Assembly (NCBI GenBank): GCA_902810755.1
Contig: CADDYT010000030.1
Location: 1-53,057, forward strand
Length of the DNA: 53,057 bases
Source: Chloroflexota bacterium
Lineage (GTDB): Bacteria; Chloroflexota; Ktedonobacteria; Ktedonobacterales; Ktedonobacteraceae
Direction: 5' to 3'
The translations under genes were made by a program, and so were the position numbers. Under the pieces are notes generated by a model. That model searched no databases. It saw nothing but the letters and a program-made list of their open reading frames with translations, and was not told the origin of the DNA. Positions within the stretch are counted from its first letter, which is position 1; each line of letters opens with the position of its first letter. Shown here piece after piece: positions 25,564 through 33,736 of this stretch.

Positions 25564-25624
25564 AGAGGTTCACCCGATTTTTACTGCTGGCTTTCTTTGT
25601 CAGCAGAAAATCGGGTGAACCTCT
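25564..25624. repeat. Long perfect hairpin downstream of rnpB
   Basis: AGAGGTTCACCCGATTTT (25564-25581) pairs perfectly with AAAATCGGGTGAACCTCT (25607-25624). After a two-base bulge, CTGCTG (25584-25589) pairs with CAGCAG (25601-25606), leaving an 11-base loop. It lies between rnpB and the convergent anti-sigma gene. Without a following T-run it is not a classic terminator, but it may protect or end the RNase P transcript. Confidence 0.8.
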
Positions 25625-25658
25625 CGCCTTCACGGGGCGCTGATCTCATCAGGGTCGA

Positions 25659-27089
25659 TCACACAGCCCCGGACAATCCCTTGATCAGCACCTTTTCCAT
25701 CACCGCAGCAGCAATCGAGCCATTTGCATTGCTGGTGACGGAGAGAAGCAATATCCCTTCCTGCGTCCCTGCCGGGAAGGTGGACCGGTAGTTCACGGCG
25801 TTTGAGAAGGAGGTTGGACCCATCCCGATAGCTCCAATGGCCTGCGCATGGCCGAGAGGTTGATACAGATGATCGAGGACGACCAGCTTGCCGATTACCC
25901 CCTCAAATGCCGAACCCGTTCCGCTCACCTGCACCGGGCTGCTGATTTGAGAAAACGGAGCAGGACTGGTGATCGAGAGTCCTGGAGCAGTGACAGAGAT
26001 CACTTCCCAGATGCCGCCGTTGCTGTTGCCTTCCAGCCGCGAGAGCGTGACGTTGATGCTTCCCCCTTCCAGTCCGGCGTTTCTGACTCGCACGACCGCA
26101 CTGACATCATGCGCCCCTCCGCCGCTCAGCAGCGTGGAAGAAGAATTGGAAGACCAGTTGAGCAAGTTCACTGCCAGCGCGGTGGCCACCTGGGTCGCGC
26201 TGAGTTTCCACGGTTGATGTCCCTGATTGACCTGAATTTGATCGGCTTCGGCCTGGTAGCGCGTCATATCGGGGAACATGCCGGGAAAGACCGTTTGCAC
26301 CAGTGTCCCTGCACGCTGCGACCATTTGAACTCGCGGAAAAGGTCTGCCTGCATAGCGGAGACCGATTTGCCTCTGTTGAGCGAGGAGAGTTCGTCGGCC
26401 TGGGCAGTCATCACGGTATTGTAGTGGCTGATTTTTGCCTTCCCCTGTACGAGTCCCATCACCTGAAAGACCCTGGTTGGCTGAGCATCCGTGATGTTGC
26501 TGAAGACAAAGACATCCAGTGTACGACCGTCGTCACCGCGACGAACGGTCACCAGGGCCTGAAGCGAGGGAGTACCCATGATGTTGGCGCAACTGACCGA
26601 CTCGACGTGATGGGGGCCACCATAGGCGTAGGGGTTGATGATCGGCTCCCAGTAGGCGGGGGTCGCTACCTGAGCAGGGCAGGCTCGCGGGCCAAGCGCG
26701 ATGCCCGGTGTAGGTGTGGGTGCAGGCAGGGTACTCGACGTCGGGCCGGGTCCGGGGTGAGCAGGTGTACTGTGGTGATGCAAGACGGAAAAGATTCCGG
26801 CAAGCGCGCCAACCAGCAGCAAGGCGAACAGGGCCGCAGCCAGCGTGTTCAAGCGAGACCAGCGCCGGGCGCTAGTGGTGAAAGGCAAGGTTCCAGACGG
26901 CAGTTCTTGCTTATGCTGAGATGCGACCAGGTGGAATGGTTGGTTTTGCTGAGCATGGAGGAGTTGAGCAGGAATGCGAGGGGTAGTATAGAGCGCATCC
27001 AGGTCGTTGACGAGTTCCCGTAAAGCGGGATCGTCCTGGCCCTCCAGCAGATCAGGATAACGAGCATCCAGTGGCGATTTATTGTTCAT
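25659..27089 (-). CDS. Membrane anti-sigma-like protein with Gmad2-like domain
   Basis: A 476-residue single-pass membrane protein. The N-terminal 80 residues are cytoplasmic, one hydrophobic segment lies at about 80-102, then a Pro/Thr-rich linker and a large extracellular region. The latter ends in a domain resembling Gmad2, an Ig-like domain of spore germination proteins (LSITSPAPFSQISSPVQVSG and FEGVIGKL, about 370-470). Its start overlaps the end of the upstream ECF sigma gene by 11 bases, the usual layout of a sigma/anti-sigma pair, so I infer that the cytoplasmic part restrains that sigma factor. No zinc-finger (ZAS) motif is visible. Confidence 0.72.
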   Translation of the reverse strand: MNNKSPLDARYPDLLEGQDDPALRELVNDLDALYTTPRIPAQLLHAQQNQPFHLVASQHKQELPSGTLPFTTSARRWSRLNTLAAALFALLLVGALAGIFSVLHHHSTPAHPGPGPTSSTLPAPTPTPGIALGPRACPAQVATPAYWEPIINPYAYGGPHHVESVSCANIMGTPSLQALVTVRRGDDGRTLDVFVFSNITDAQPTRVFQVMGLVQGKAKISHYNTVMTAQADELSSLNRGKSVSAMQADLFREFKWSQRAGTLVQTVFPGMFPDMTRYQAEADQIQVNQGHQPWKLSATQVATALAVNLLNWSSNSSSTLLSGGGAHDVSAVVRVRNAGLEGGSINVTLSRLEGNSNGGIWEVISVTAPGLSITSPAPFSQISSPVQVSGTGSAFEGVIGKLVVLDHLYQPLGHAQAIGAIGMGPTSFSNAVNYRSTFPAGTQEGILLLSVTSNANGSIAAAVMEKVLIKGLSGAV

Positions 27090-27672
27090 GATACTGCTCC
27101 TTGAGAGTGTGCAGAAGACGGGTGAGTTGTTTTTTCACGGCAGCGGGGCTTTTGCCAACCACCAGAGCGATCTGCGGCGCGCTCAGCCCGGCGGCGAAAC
27201 GCAAAGCCAGGAGTTCACGCTGCCCGGAATCGAGTCTGGCCAGCAGCGTCTTGAGCTGTACCAGGCGTTCCTGGTGCAAAAGCTGAGTATCCATATCCTG
27301 GTAGCCGCTGGAGCTATGGAACGGGACCGGCAAGGCATCCCAGGAAAGGATGGTTTTGCGACGCCGATGCCGATCAATGATGGCATGGCGAGCAATCTGA
27401 AAAAGCCAGGCCACGAAAGGGCCTCCGCGTGGCTGGTAGCCGGGGAGAGCCTCCAGTGCCTGGAGAAAGATCTGTTGGGTCAGATCGGCCGCATCGTCAT
27501 CGTTTTCCAGGCGCGCACGCACATAGTGGTACACACGTGGAAGGTAGCGTTGATAGAGGAGAGCGAATACGGAGGGGTCGGCCTGTGCCGCCCTCACGAG
27601 TTCGGCTTCGTCCGCATCTGGAGGAGATGAGGCGTGAACAGGTTTTTTCATAGCGGTTTCCTTAAAAGCCAT
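27079..27672 (-). CDS. ECF-type RNA polymerase sigma factor
   Basis: A 197-residue sigma-70 ECF factor. Region 2 (about 30-100) contains FALLYQRYLPRVYHYVRARL, DAADLTQQIFLQALEALPGY and FVAWLFQIARHAIIDRHRRR. Region 4 (about 135-190) contains LDSGQRELLALRFAAGLSAP and the helix-turn-helix QIALVVGKSPAAVKKQL. I chose ATG 27672 with AGAGGA five bases upstream; ATG 27651 with AAGGAA is a good alternative, and a TTG at 27702 is less likely. It overlaps the downstream membrane protein gene, its probable anti-sigma partner. The target promoters are unknown. Confidence 0.9.
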   Translation of the reverse strand: MAFKETAMKKPVHASSPPDADEAELVRAAQADPSVFALLYQRYLPRVYHYVRARLENDDDAADLTQQIFLQALEALPGYQPRGGPFVAWLFQIARHAIIDRHRRRKTILSWDALPVPFHSSSGYQDMDTQLLHQERLVQLKTLLARLDSGQRELLALRFAAGLSAPQIALVVGKSPAAVKKQLTRLLHTLKEQYHEQ

Positions 27673-27875
27673 TTGTATCCTCTTATCGGGTTCTGTGAGC
27701 AAAGCTTACCATAGGAATAAACGTATCCATAAAAACGCAGATCTGGCAAAATGGGGACAGTTTTTTTTAGAAAATGTATCAGCAAAAATGCGGGCGAGTT
27801 CTGTATTGCTGGATAGCCAGATGAGCAGGAGGCATGAGGTTAGAAGCAGTGTGGAAGTTGGAGACGATGGCTCAG

Positions 27876-27968
27876 GGAACCCGGGCAATACAGTAATGCC
27901 AGGACCCGGGCTGTGTAGAAGATACTCTTTTCTATGCTGCCCGGGTCCTGGCATTACTGCCTGGTTCC
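27876..27968. repeat. Long inverted repeat (21-bp perfect arms)
   Basis: The arms 27891-27911 (CAGTAATGCCAGGACCCGGG plus C) and 27939-27959 are perfect complements around a 27-base loop that can itself pair (TAGAA/TTCTA). Outside them GGAACC (27876-27881) and GGTTCC (27963-27968) also match. It looks like a small palindromic insertion lying 20 bases beyond the end of the 66-aa gene. The rest of the gap 27673-27875 holds no gene that I can support. Confidence 0.8.
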
Positions 27969-27990
27969 TGTCCCTCTGTCTTTTTGCCTG

Positions 27991-28191
27991 TTACTTGCTC
28001 AGTCGGTTATGTTCGATCAGCCAGCGAACAAAGTTCATGCGATGTTTTTCTTCCATGATTTCACGGTATTCAGTTTGTTCACTTACATGATTTCTCATAT
28101 AGACCAGACGACCCACCTCTGCTTCGGTGAAACCCAGTGAGAGCAGGCGCTCAATATCCCAATTACTGGCGGTGTAGGTATGTTCTGTCAT
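27991..28191 (-). CDS. Small uncharacterised protein (66 aa)
   Basis: A 66-residue helical, charged protein (MTEHTYTASNWDIERLLSLG at the N-terminus, ending MNFVRWLIEHNRLSK). No domain is recognised. The start is ATG at 28191 with AGAGGAG ten bases upstream, and codon use resembles its neighbours, so it is probably a real gene. It is monocistronic and followed by the large inverted repeat. Confidence 0.6.
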   Translation of the reverse strand: MTEHTYTASNWDIERLLSLGFTEAEVGRLVYMRNHVSEQTEYREIMEEKHRMNFVRWLIEHNRLSK

Positions 28192-28329
28192 AATAGCGAA
28201 GCTCCTCTTCTTTTGTCGTCAGTGCTGTGAGCAACACATTGGCGGCTCTCTTGTCGATTCGCGACCTTGCTTGCAGGTCTATTTGCTATCTATACGGATG
28301 CCGCTTCTCCTGAGATGCACTTTCTGGAT

Positions 28330-28357
28330 TAGAAGCCGCTTACAAGAGCGACTTCTA
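28330..28357. other. Hairpin upstream of ctaG
   Basis: TAGAAGCCGCT (28330-28340) and AGCGACTTCTA (28347-28357) pair with one internal mismatch around a six-base loop. A further TAGAAGT follows at 28361. It lies about 125 bases before ctaG; it could be an operator-like or leader structure. Nothing else was found in 28192-28480. Confidence 0.45.
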
Positions 28358-28480
28358 GCTTAGAAGTTGATTAACTTTCCCATTGCTCCCAGATGCATTT
28401 GCAAGCCCCGCCGCTTTGCCCTATACTACGCAGAGAACAACATCGTCCCGATAGATCTCTTTTCAGCACGGAGACCGGAA

Positions 28481-29350
28481 ATGATACTGGGTTTGAATCT
28501 GACCTGGCACTGGAGTCCAGGTGCGCTTATTTTTATCATTCTGCTCTGCCTGCTTTACGGCCTGGGTATCCGCTACGGGCAGAGACGGAACCCACAGCAA
28601 GCGGTCATCAAACCGCATCATCTTGTTGCCTTTGGAGCCTGCATCGTTATCATGGCGCTGTTGTTGCTCACGCCATTTGACACGCTGGCGCGCACGCAAT
28701 TGTTTGTGGCGCACATGGTGCAGGTGGTCTTTCTGGTGACGCTTTGCGCGCCGCTATTTTTGCTCTCCTGTCCAGAGTGGCTCTGGCAGCCGGTACTGCA
28801 CTGGTCGCCGACGCGCAGTATCCTGAGCAAGTTGACGCGCCCGTTTATCGCCTCGCTCATCTTTAATCTGACCTTTTTCTTCTGGCACGCGCCCAACCCG
28901 TTCCACTACGCGCTCCAGCACGGTTCTGTCTACCATATCGAGCTGCTCAGCCTGTTTCTGGCTTCCCTGCTCAACTGGTGGCCATTAATCGGGCCGGTGC
29001 GTGAGTTGCGCCGCCTGAGCTACCCGTTGCAGATGCTCTACGCCTTTCTCGATGGGCAGCCCGTTGATGTCTTCGCCTTCCTGCTCGTCTTCACCGGCGT
29101 CGTCTTCTATCCTTATTACCAGATTCCCGCCCCTCTGGTTCGGCTCGGCCTCACCGCCTACCCCTTACAGGCGATGGGTGGCACCTTCCTGATGATTCCC
29201 GGCCTCGTTGACCTGCTCGTCATGACCCCACTCTTCTTTCGCTGGCTTGGGCAGATGGAGGCAAAGGCGAAGATCGCCGACCAGAAGATGCAGGAGGAAC
29301 TGGAGGAGGAGGCTGCACTGGAAGAATCGAGCAGTAGTATCATCTCGTAG
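28481..29350 (+). CDS. ctaG: CtaG/caa3-type cytochrome c oxidase assembly protein
   Basis: A 289-residue polytopic membrane protein (about seven hydrophobic segments) of the CtaG_Bacillus (caa3_CtaG) family, which helps assemble the copper-containing aa3/caa3 oxidase. Family features seen: AHMVQVVFLVTLCAPLFLL, then HAPNPFHYALQHGSVYHIE and LNWWPLIGPV. The acidic C-terminal tail (EELEEEAALEESS) is cytoplasmic. The start is ATG at 28481 with GGAG eight bases upstream; the longer open frame from 28367 lacks a ribosome site. The oxidase genes are not here, but heme A synthase is 0.8 kb away. Confidence 0.88.
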   Translation: MILGLNLTWHWSPGALIFIILLCLLYGLGIRYGQRRNPQQAVIKPHHLVAFGACIVIMALLLLTPFDTLARTQLFVAHMVQVVFLVTLCAPLFLLSCPEWLWQPVLHWSPTRSILSKLTRPFIASLIFNLTFFFWHAPNPFHYALQHGSVYHIELLSLFLASLLNWWPLIGPVRELRRLSYPLQMLYAFLDGQPVDVFAFLLVFTGVVFYPYYQIPAPLVRLGLTAYPLQAMGGTFLMIPGLVDLLVMTPLFFRWLGQMEAKAKIADQKMQEELEEEAALEESSSSIIS

Positions 29351-29367
29351 GCGCCGATTGATCGGCC
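29347..29367. repeat. Half-copy of the GTAG...CTAC palindromic repeat
   Basis: GTAGGCGCCGATTGATCGGC begins within the ctaG stop codon. GCCGATTGATCGGC (29353-29366) is self-complementary. Longer copies occur at 43296-43380 and 49725-49803. Confidence 0.65.
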
Positions 29368-29396
29368 ACGCGGACACCACAGGGGAAAAGTCGGCA

Positions 29397-29984
29397 TTAC
29401 CAGCTACAGCGCAATTGCAGCGCCTTAGCCAGGCGGCGCTCGTATTCGCGGCGCGGAATCTCGGTGACGCCGAGCGAGGCGAGGTGGGGCGTGAGAAACT
29501 GCGTATCGTGCAGCGTGTAGCCGCGCGCTTTGAGGTGTTCGACCAGGGCGACGAGGCAGACCTTTGAGGCGTCGGTGGCGCGCGAAAACATGCTTTCACC
29601 CATGAACGCGCCGCCCAGGGCGACTCCGTAGAGGCCGCCGACAAGCAGACCATCTTTCCATGCTTCAACACTGTGCGCCAGCCCGGCAGCGTGCAGCGTG
29701 GTATAGGCTTCGATAAAGGCTTCGTTGATCCATGTCTCCGCTCGCGCGGCGCAGCAGCGCATGACAGCCTCGAATGCGCTATCCATCCGTATCTCATACG
29801 TATTCTTTCGTAGAGTGGCACGCAGCGAGCGCGAAATGCGCAGGTTGGCATGTTCCAGAATGGCGCGAGGGTCGGGCGCGTACCAGAAGATACGCCCATC
29901 TGGCTCGGCCATCGGAAAAATACCCCGTGCATACGCCTGAATGACCAGCCTCGGATCAAGTGGTTGCAATCTCTTTTTTCGCAT
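29397..29984 (-). CDS. aat: Leucyl/phenylalanyl-tRNA--protein transferase
   Basis: Aat attaches Leu or Phe from aminoacyl-tRNA to proteins with N-terminal Lys or Arg, marking them for degradation by the N-end rule through ClpS and ClpAP. The 195-residue protein shows YARGIFPMAEPDGRIFWYAP, the central DSAFEAVMRCCA, and the active-site region GGLYGVALGGAFMGESMFSR followed by DASKVCL and DTQFLTPHLASLG. Slightly shorter than the 230-residue E. coli enzyme but complete for the family. The ribosome site before ATG 29984 is weak. Convergent with ctaG. ClpS is not in the window. Confidence 0.94.
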   Translation of the reverse strand: MRKKRLQPLDPRLVIQAYARGIFPMAEPDGRIFWYAPDPRAILEHANLRISRSLRATLRKNTYEIRMDSAFEAVMRCCAARAETWINEAFIEAYTTLHAAGLAHSVEAWKDGLLVGGLYGVALGGAFMGESMFSRATDASKVCLVALVEHLKARGYTLHDTQFLTPHLASLGVTEIPRREYERRLAKALQLRCSW

Positions 29985-30086
29985 AGATGCTTGTGCCGAT
30001 GAAAGATGGTAGAGATATATGATATATTATGCGAGAGCGATGAAGGAAGGTCAATAGCGAAAGGGTAGGGAACTGGCGAAAAACTT

Positions 30087-30115
30087 TGACTTTTGCCCCA
30101 TCTTCCGTTATGCTC
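30087..30115 (+). promoter_or_regulatory. Sigma-70 promoter of ctaA
   Basis: TTGACT (30087-30092), 17-base spacer, TATGCT (30110-30115). Transcription near 30122 gives a leader of about 69 bases. Confidence 0.65.
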
Positions 30116-30190
30116 AGATAGAGGTTTGCTTTCGTCCGTCGTTGTTTGTCAGGATGGGACGAAGTATTGTAGAGAGGTTGAAATGGAACT

Positions 30191-31174
30191 GTGAATACAG
30201 GACGTTTGATACGCATATTTTCAGTCATCACTGCTATTCTGGCGTATGTGATGGTGTTGCTGGGAGTGCTGGTGACAACCACCGGGTCGGGACATGGTTG
30301 CGGCAACACCTGGCCGTTCTGTCACGGAGAAATTATTCCCGGCGTCATCACTATCGCAGGCGTGATTGAGTACAGCCATCGCGTCATGTCGGGCCTCGAT
30401 GGCTTTCTGGTATTGATCCTGGCCGTCTGGACGTGGTTGCTCTATCGCAAAGATTTCCAGGCGAAGCTCTTTGCTTTTCTCAGCCTGCTCTTTGTCGTTT
30501 TACAGGGTGTGCTGGGCGCGCTGACCGTCATCTACGAGGGGACATGGGCGCTCACCTGGCTGCTCTCCATTCACTTTGGCCTCGCCCTGATCGCCTTTGC
30601 CAGCGTGATTTTGCTAACGGTGCGGCTGTTTCAATCTGGCAAGGAGCCAGAGGAGACGCGCGCGCCGGCGGCAGGTCGGGGGCTACAGGGACTGGCCTGG
30701 GGTCTGGCGGTCTACACCTATATCGTCGTCTATACGGGCGCGCTGGTTGAACATAGCGGGGCGGTGGCGGCATGCGGCCCACAGTTTCCTGCCTGTAGCC
30801 CGACCTATGTACCCGGCCTCACATCGCTGGCCGGTATTCAACTCCTGCATCGCTACTTTGCCGGACTGCTCTGGCTGCTTGTCCTTGCCCTGCTCGTTGT
30901 TGCCACCCGCCGCTATCGCGAGCGCCACGACATCGTCCGGGCGAGTCGGTGGGCCTTCGCGCTGATTACCTTGCAGGCCATCAGTGGCATGTTCAACGTC
31001 TGGACGGAAGGCCAGCTTTTAGCGGCTCTTGTCCACACCACCCTGATAGCCGGGTTTTTCTCCGTTCTCTGCCTGCTCTGCGCGCAGGTTGGCTGGCCCT
31101 GGAAACGAACGAAGCCGGTGACAGGCGGGGAGAGTGGCGAGAGCAAACGGTTGGAGTTGAAAACAGTTCCCTGA
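30191..31174 (+). CDS. ctaA: Heme A synthase (CtaA/COX15)
   Basis: CtaA oxidises heme O to heme A for aa3-type oxidases. The 327-residue protein has eight predicted membrane helices. It carries the first Cys-pair loop TTGSGHGCGNTWPFCHGEI, the heme-ligand His in IEYSHRVMSG and IHFGLA, and a second-half Cys loop AACGPQFPACS with LLHRYFAG. The start is GTG at 30191; a ribosome site (GAGAGG) is about 12 bases upstream. The C-terminal 25 residues are a basic cytoplasmic tail. Heme O synthase (ctaB) is not adjacent. Identification is firm. Confidence 0.93.
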   Translation: MNTGRLIRIFSVITAILAYVMVLLGVLVTTTGSGHGCGNTWPFCHGEIIPGVITIAGVIEYSHRVMSGLDGFLVLILAVWTWLLYRKDFQAKLFAFLSLLFVVLQGVLGALTVIYEGTWALTWLLSIHFGLALIAFASVILLTVRLFQSGKEPEETRAPAAGRGLQGLAWGLAVYTYIVVYTGALVEHSGAVAACGPQFPACSPTYVPGLTSLAGIQLLHRYFAGLLWLLVLALLVVATRRYRERHDIVRASRWAFALITLQAISGMFNVWTEGQLLAALVHTTLIAGFFSVLCLLCAQVGWPWKRTKPVTGGESGESKRLELKTVP

Positions 31175-31309
31175 TTTTCATCCCGATTGGGAGATTGAGA
31201 AAGAAACCCATTTCTGCCGCCTGCGCCTCGGAAAAGTATATCGTTAAGCCAGGGCGAAATCCCTGTTGCCCGACCATGTTTCTTATGCCAGTTGTCTGGC
31301 AAAAAGCTC

Positions 31310-31338
31310 TTGCCGTTCGTTATTAAGAGTGGTATCCT
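31310..31338 (+). promoter_or_regulatory. Sigma-70 promoter of the YbjQ-like gene
   Basis: TTGCCG (31310-31315), 17-base spacer, TATCCT (31333-31338), with the gene start at 31367. Confidence 0.55.
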
Positions 31339-31366
31339 TGAAATATCACAACCGTTGGAGGGATAT

Positions 31367-31699
31367 ATGGATCACAATCTTGTAACAACCGGCTTTGAAC
31401 TGGCGGGGCATCGCATCGTGCGTCAATTTGGCGTCGTGCGTGGCATTATCGTGCGCTCGCGCAGTGTCGTGGGCAATATCGGGGCCGCGTTCCAGCAGCT
31501 TGTAGGCGGCAATATCTCCATCTACACACAGTTGTGCGAGCAGGCGCGCAATGATGCTTACGAACTGATGATCCAGCACGCCCAGCAGGTGGGAGCTAAC
31601 GGCCTGATCGGCGTGCGCTACGACGCCACCGAAATTGCCCCCGGCGTCACCGAGGTTCTCTGTTACGGCACCGCCGTGTATGCTGTACCGCTGGAGTAA
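31367..31699 (+). CDS. YbjQ/UPF0145 family protein
   Basis: A 110-residue protein of the YbjQ (DUF74) family, of unknown function and sometimes called a heavy-metal-binding domain. Family features: VTTGFELAGHRIVRQFGVVRGI, the R..S..GNI..A...LVGG segment, then ARNDAYELMIQHAQQVGANGLIGVRYD and the closing VLCYGTAV. The protein forms homo-oligomeric rings in known structures. The start is ATG at 31367 with GGAGGG; the upstream in-frame codons cover the promoter and are not used. Monocistronic, ended by a strong terminator. Confidence 0.9.
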   Translation: MDHNLVTTGFELAGHRIVRQFGVVRGIIVRSRSVVGNIGAAFQQLVGGNISIYTQLCEQARNDAYELMIQHAQQVGANGLIGVRYDATEIAPGVTEVLCYGTAVYAVPLE

Positions 31700-31736
31700 C
31701 CCGGCCTGTGCCGGAGGTTGAAGGTTTTAGCCTTCG

Positions 31737-31759
31737 CGGCCTTCCATGGCCGTTTTTTT
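31737..31759 (+). terminator. Rho-independent terminator after the YbjQ-like gene
   Basis: CGGCC (31737-31741) and GGCCG (31748-31752) form a stem around TTCCAT, followed by a run of T. Two further small hairpins (CCGGC/GCCGG near 31701-31714 and GAAGG/CCTTC at 31720-31735) precede it. Confidence 0.8.
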
Positions 31760-31761
31760 AT

Positions 31762-33564
31762 TTATGCGAGTTGTTTTTTCTCTCCCCTCGCGAACCATCT
31801 GAGATACTTCACCAGCTTTGGATTCAGCGTCCCGATCATCTCCATATCTTCGCCGGTCAGGGGGCGGATCAGGGTGAGGAGGGCGGCGCAGAGGATGAGG
31901 AAGATGAGGCCAGAGAGGATGAGCAGGGGGCGGCTTTGCGGGTGCCAGAGGATGCCCGGCAAGGCGGCGAGAACGAGGGTGAGCAGGAAACGCAGGGTGA
32001 AGCCGAGCGGGTATTTGCGCGGCAGCACGTTCCAGAGGAAGGCGAGCAGCAGCGCGCCGGTGAGCAGTTGCGAGATGCCGTCGGCGACGAGCGCACCGGC
32101 AGGACCCCAGCGCGGGATGAGGATGATGCCGATGAGCGCGACGGCGAGCAGGCCCAGCCACTGGCCCAGCACGACCAGCCGGGGCTTGCCGACGACGTAG
32201 AGCGTGGATTGATGGATGGTGGTGCCGAGGACGCGCACCAGAATGTTGAAGAACAGGAAAATCGCCAGCAGCGGGCCAACCGGATCGTAGCTGCTGCCGT
32301 AGAGGGCGTGGGCGACATTCTGCGCGTTGAAGAGGCAGAAGACGAGGCCCGGCGCGGCCAGCAGCGTCTCGATCTTGATCAGCGCCTGCCAGGCCCGCGC
32401 CAGTCGTGCGGAGTTGTGGCCGACGTAGGCGGCGGCCAGGGCGGCCACGCCGACGCCGCCGAAGCCGGAGACGAGCAGCAGGCTGGCGGCATGCGCAAGC
32501 TGGAACGAAAGGTTGAAGTAGCCGATCTCCACCAGCGAGATGGCGAAGTAGCCGAGCAGGATGATAGACACCTGCTTGAGCAGCGCGCCGGAGACCAGGT
32601 TGGTCAGCCATGCCGAGAGGCCGAGATCAAGCACCGGTTTGAGCGACTGCCTGTAGCTTTCGCCACGCAGGAAGAGCATGGGTGCGAGCCAGGCCACAAA
32701 GGCCAGAGCGGTGAGCAGCGAGATGACGGCGAGAACCCAGAGGACGCCGTCGATGCCCCAACCCATTTGCAAGACTATGAAGCTCAGCGCAAGGATGGCG
32801 AACTGGGCGATGCTGCCTGCGATGAAGACGAAACGCATGCGCATGAGCGCGGCACAGACGGAGGTGAAGAGGCTGCTGATGCCGTTGCCCACCACGTAGA
32901 CGGCGATGGGCGCGATATGGCCGATCAACTGCGGGTCGCGCATACTGGAAGCCATTGCCGCTGTGCCGCTGATGGGGATAGCGTCGATAATGTTTGCCAG
33001 CACGGGCATGCCGAAGAGCATGATGACGGCGCTGGCGCTCAGGATGACAATGCGTAACGCGAGCAGGCGCCGTATTAGATTGGCGGCAGATGCTCGCCCA
33101 TGCTCGGCAAAGACGCGCGGCACAAACGTTGTCGTGGCGTCTTCCAGGCCAAAGGCCACAATATAGGCGATGGTGTTGAACGCGGCCATCACTACCGCGT
33201 AGACTCCGTATTCCACAACGGAGACTTTGCGTGTGACGATGACGGTGAGCAGGAAGAGGGAAATAAAGACCCAGAGTCCATATATCTGGTTGAGCAGGTA
33301 GCTATTGGGCGTGCGTCTCAGCAGGTGCCGTGCCTCTACCTCACTGCCCGGCAGTTTGCCGCTCTTGCTACCGTTTTCGGCTTCGGGGGCAGGTTCCACC
33401 AGCGTCTCACTGGCAACCGGCGAGAGCATACCTTCCATATGTTGGAATTTGTTGACATCTCCCACTTCTCTTACACTCCCGTTCGCCGCCTCTGATGGCG
33501 CGATATACCTGTTATCCTCTAACTGGCCGGTCACCAGCCGTACCAGCCGTAACGGTCTCAGCAT
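31762..33564 (-). CDS. Polysaccharide flippase (Wzx/MATE-like)
   Basis: A 600-residue polytopic membrane protein with about 14 hydrophobic segments, of the polysaccharide-biosynthesis (Wzx/MurJ/MATE-like) exporter superfamily that flips lipid-linked sugars across the membrane. It begins with a hydrophilic cytoplasmic extension of about 90 residues; the transporter then opens with LNQIYGLWVFISLFLLTVIV and the family-like REVSVVEYGVYA pattern (here RKVSVVEYGVYA). No glycosyltransferase or polymerase is adjacent, so the substrate cannot be inferred. The ribosome site before ATG 33564 is poor; an internal ATG at 33438 is possible. Confidence 0.82.
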   Translation of the reverse strand: MLRPLRLVRLVTGQLEDNRYIAPSEAANGSVREVGDVNKFQHMEGMLSPVASETLVEPAPEAENGSKSGKLPGSEVEARHLLRRTPNSYLLNQIYGLWVFISLFLLTVIVTRKVSVVEYGVYAVVMAAFNTIAYIVAFGLEDATTTFVPRVFAEHGRASAANLIRRLLALRIVILSASAVIMLFGMPVLANIIDAIPISGTAAMASSMRDPQLIGHIAPIAVYVVGNGISSLFTSVCAALMRMRFVFIAGSIAQFAILALSFIVLQMGWGIDGVLWVLAVISLLTALAFVAWLAPMLFLRGESYRQSLKPVLDLGLSAWLTNLVSGALLKQVSIILLGYFAISLVEIGYFNLSFQLAHAASLLLVSGFGGVGVAALAAAYVGHNSARLARAWQALIKIETLLAAPGLVFCLFNAQNVAHALYGSSYDPVGPLLAIFLFFNILVRVLGTTIHQSTLYVVGKPRLVVLGQWLGLLAVALIGIILIPRWGPAGALVADGISQLLTGALLLAFLWNVLPRKYPLGFTLRFLLTLVLAALPGILWHPQSRPLLILSGLIFLILCAALLTLIRPLTGEDMEMIGTLNPKLVKYLRWFARGEKKQLA

Positions 33565-33682
33565 AACACAGATTGTCCGTTTCGTATATTCTCTTGTTTC
33601 ATATCCTGTTTCTCTAGCCCATTGGAACTACACCGATGTGTCGGCGCCTTTCTCGATCCTGACAGGTATACTTTCTCCAGGG

Positions 33683-33709
33683 GGAAATGGTCGGTATCAG
33701 ACCATTTCC
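33683..33709. other. Intergenic hairpin
   Basis: GGAAATGGTC (33683-33692) pairs perfectly with GACCATTTCC (33700-33709) around a seven-base loop. It lies 28 bases beyond the stop of the 146-aa gene and upstream of the flippase; it may reduce read-through between them. Confidence 0.6.
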
Positions 33710-33736
33710 TGGCTTCCTGTCCGGGATTGCAATAAG

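Noticed and set aside
31708..33057. Long plus-strand frame encoding a 449-residue acidic, Glu/Gln/Asp-rich protein
   Set aside because: It is the reverse complement of the flippase's membrane helices; its composition is what antisense of Leu/Ala/Val codons gives, and it has no ribosome site.
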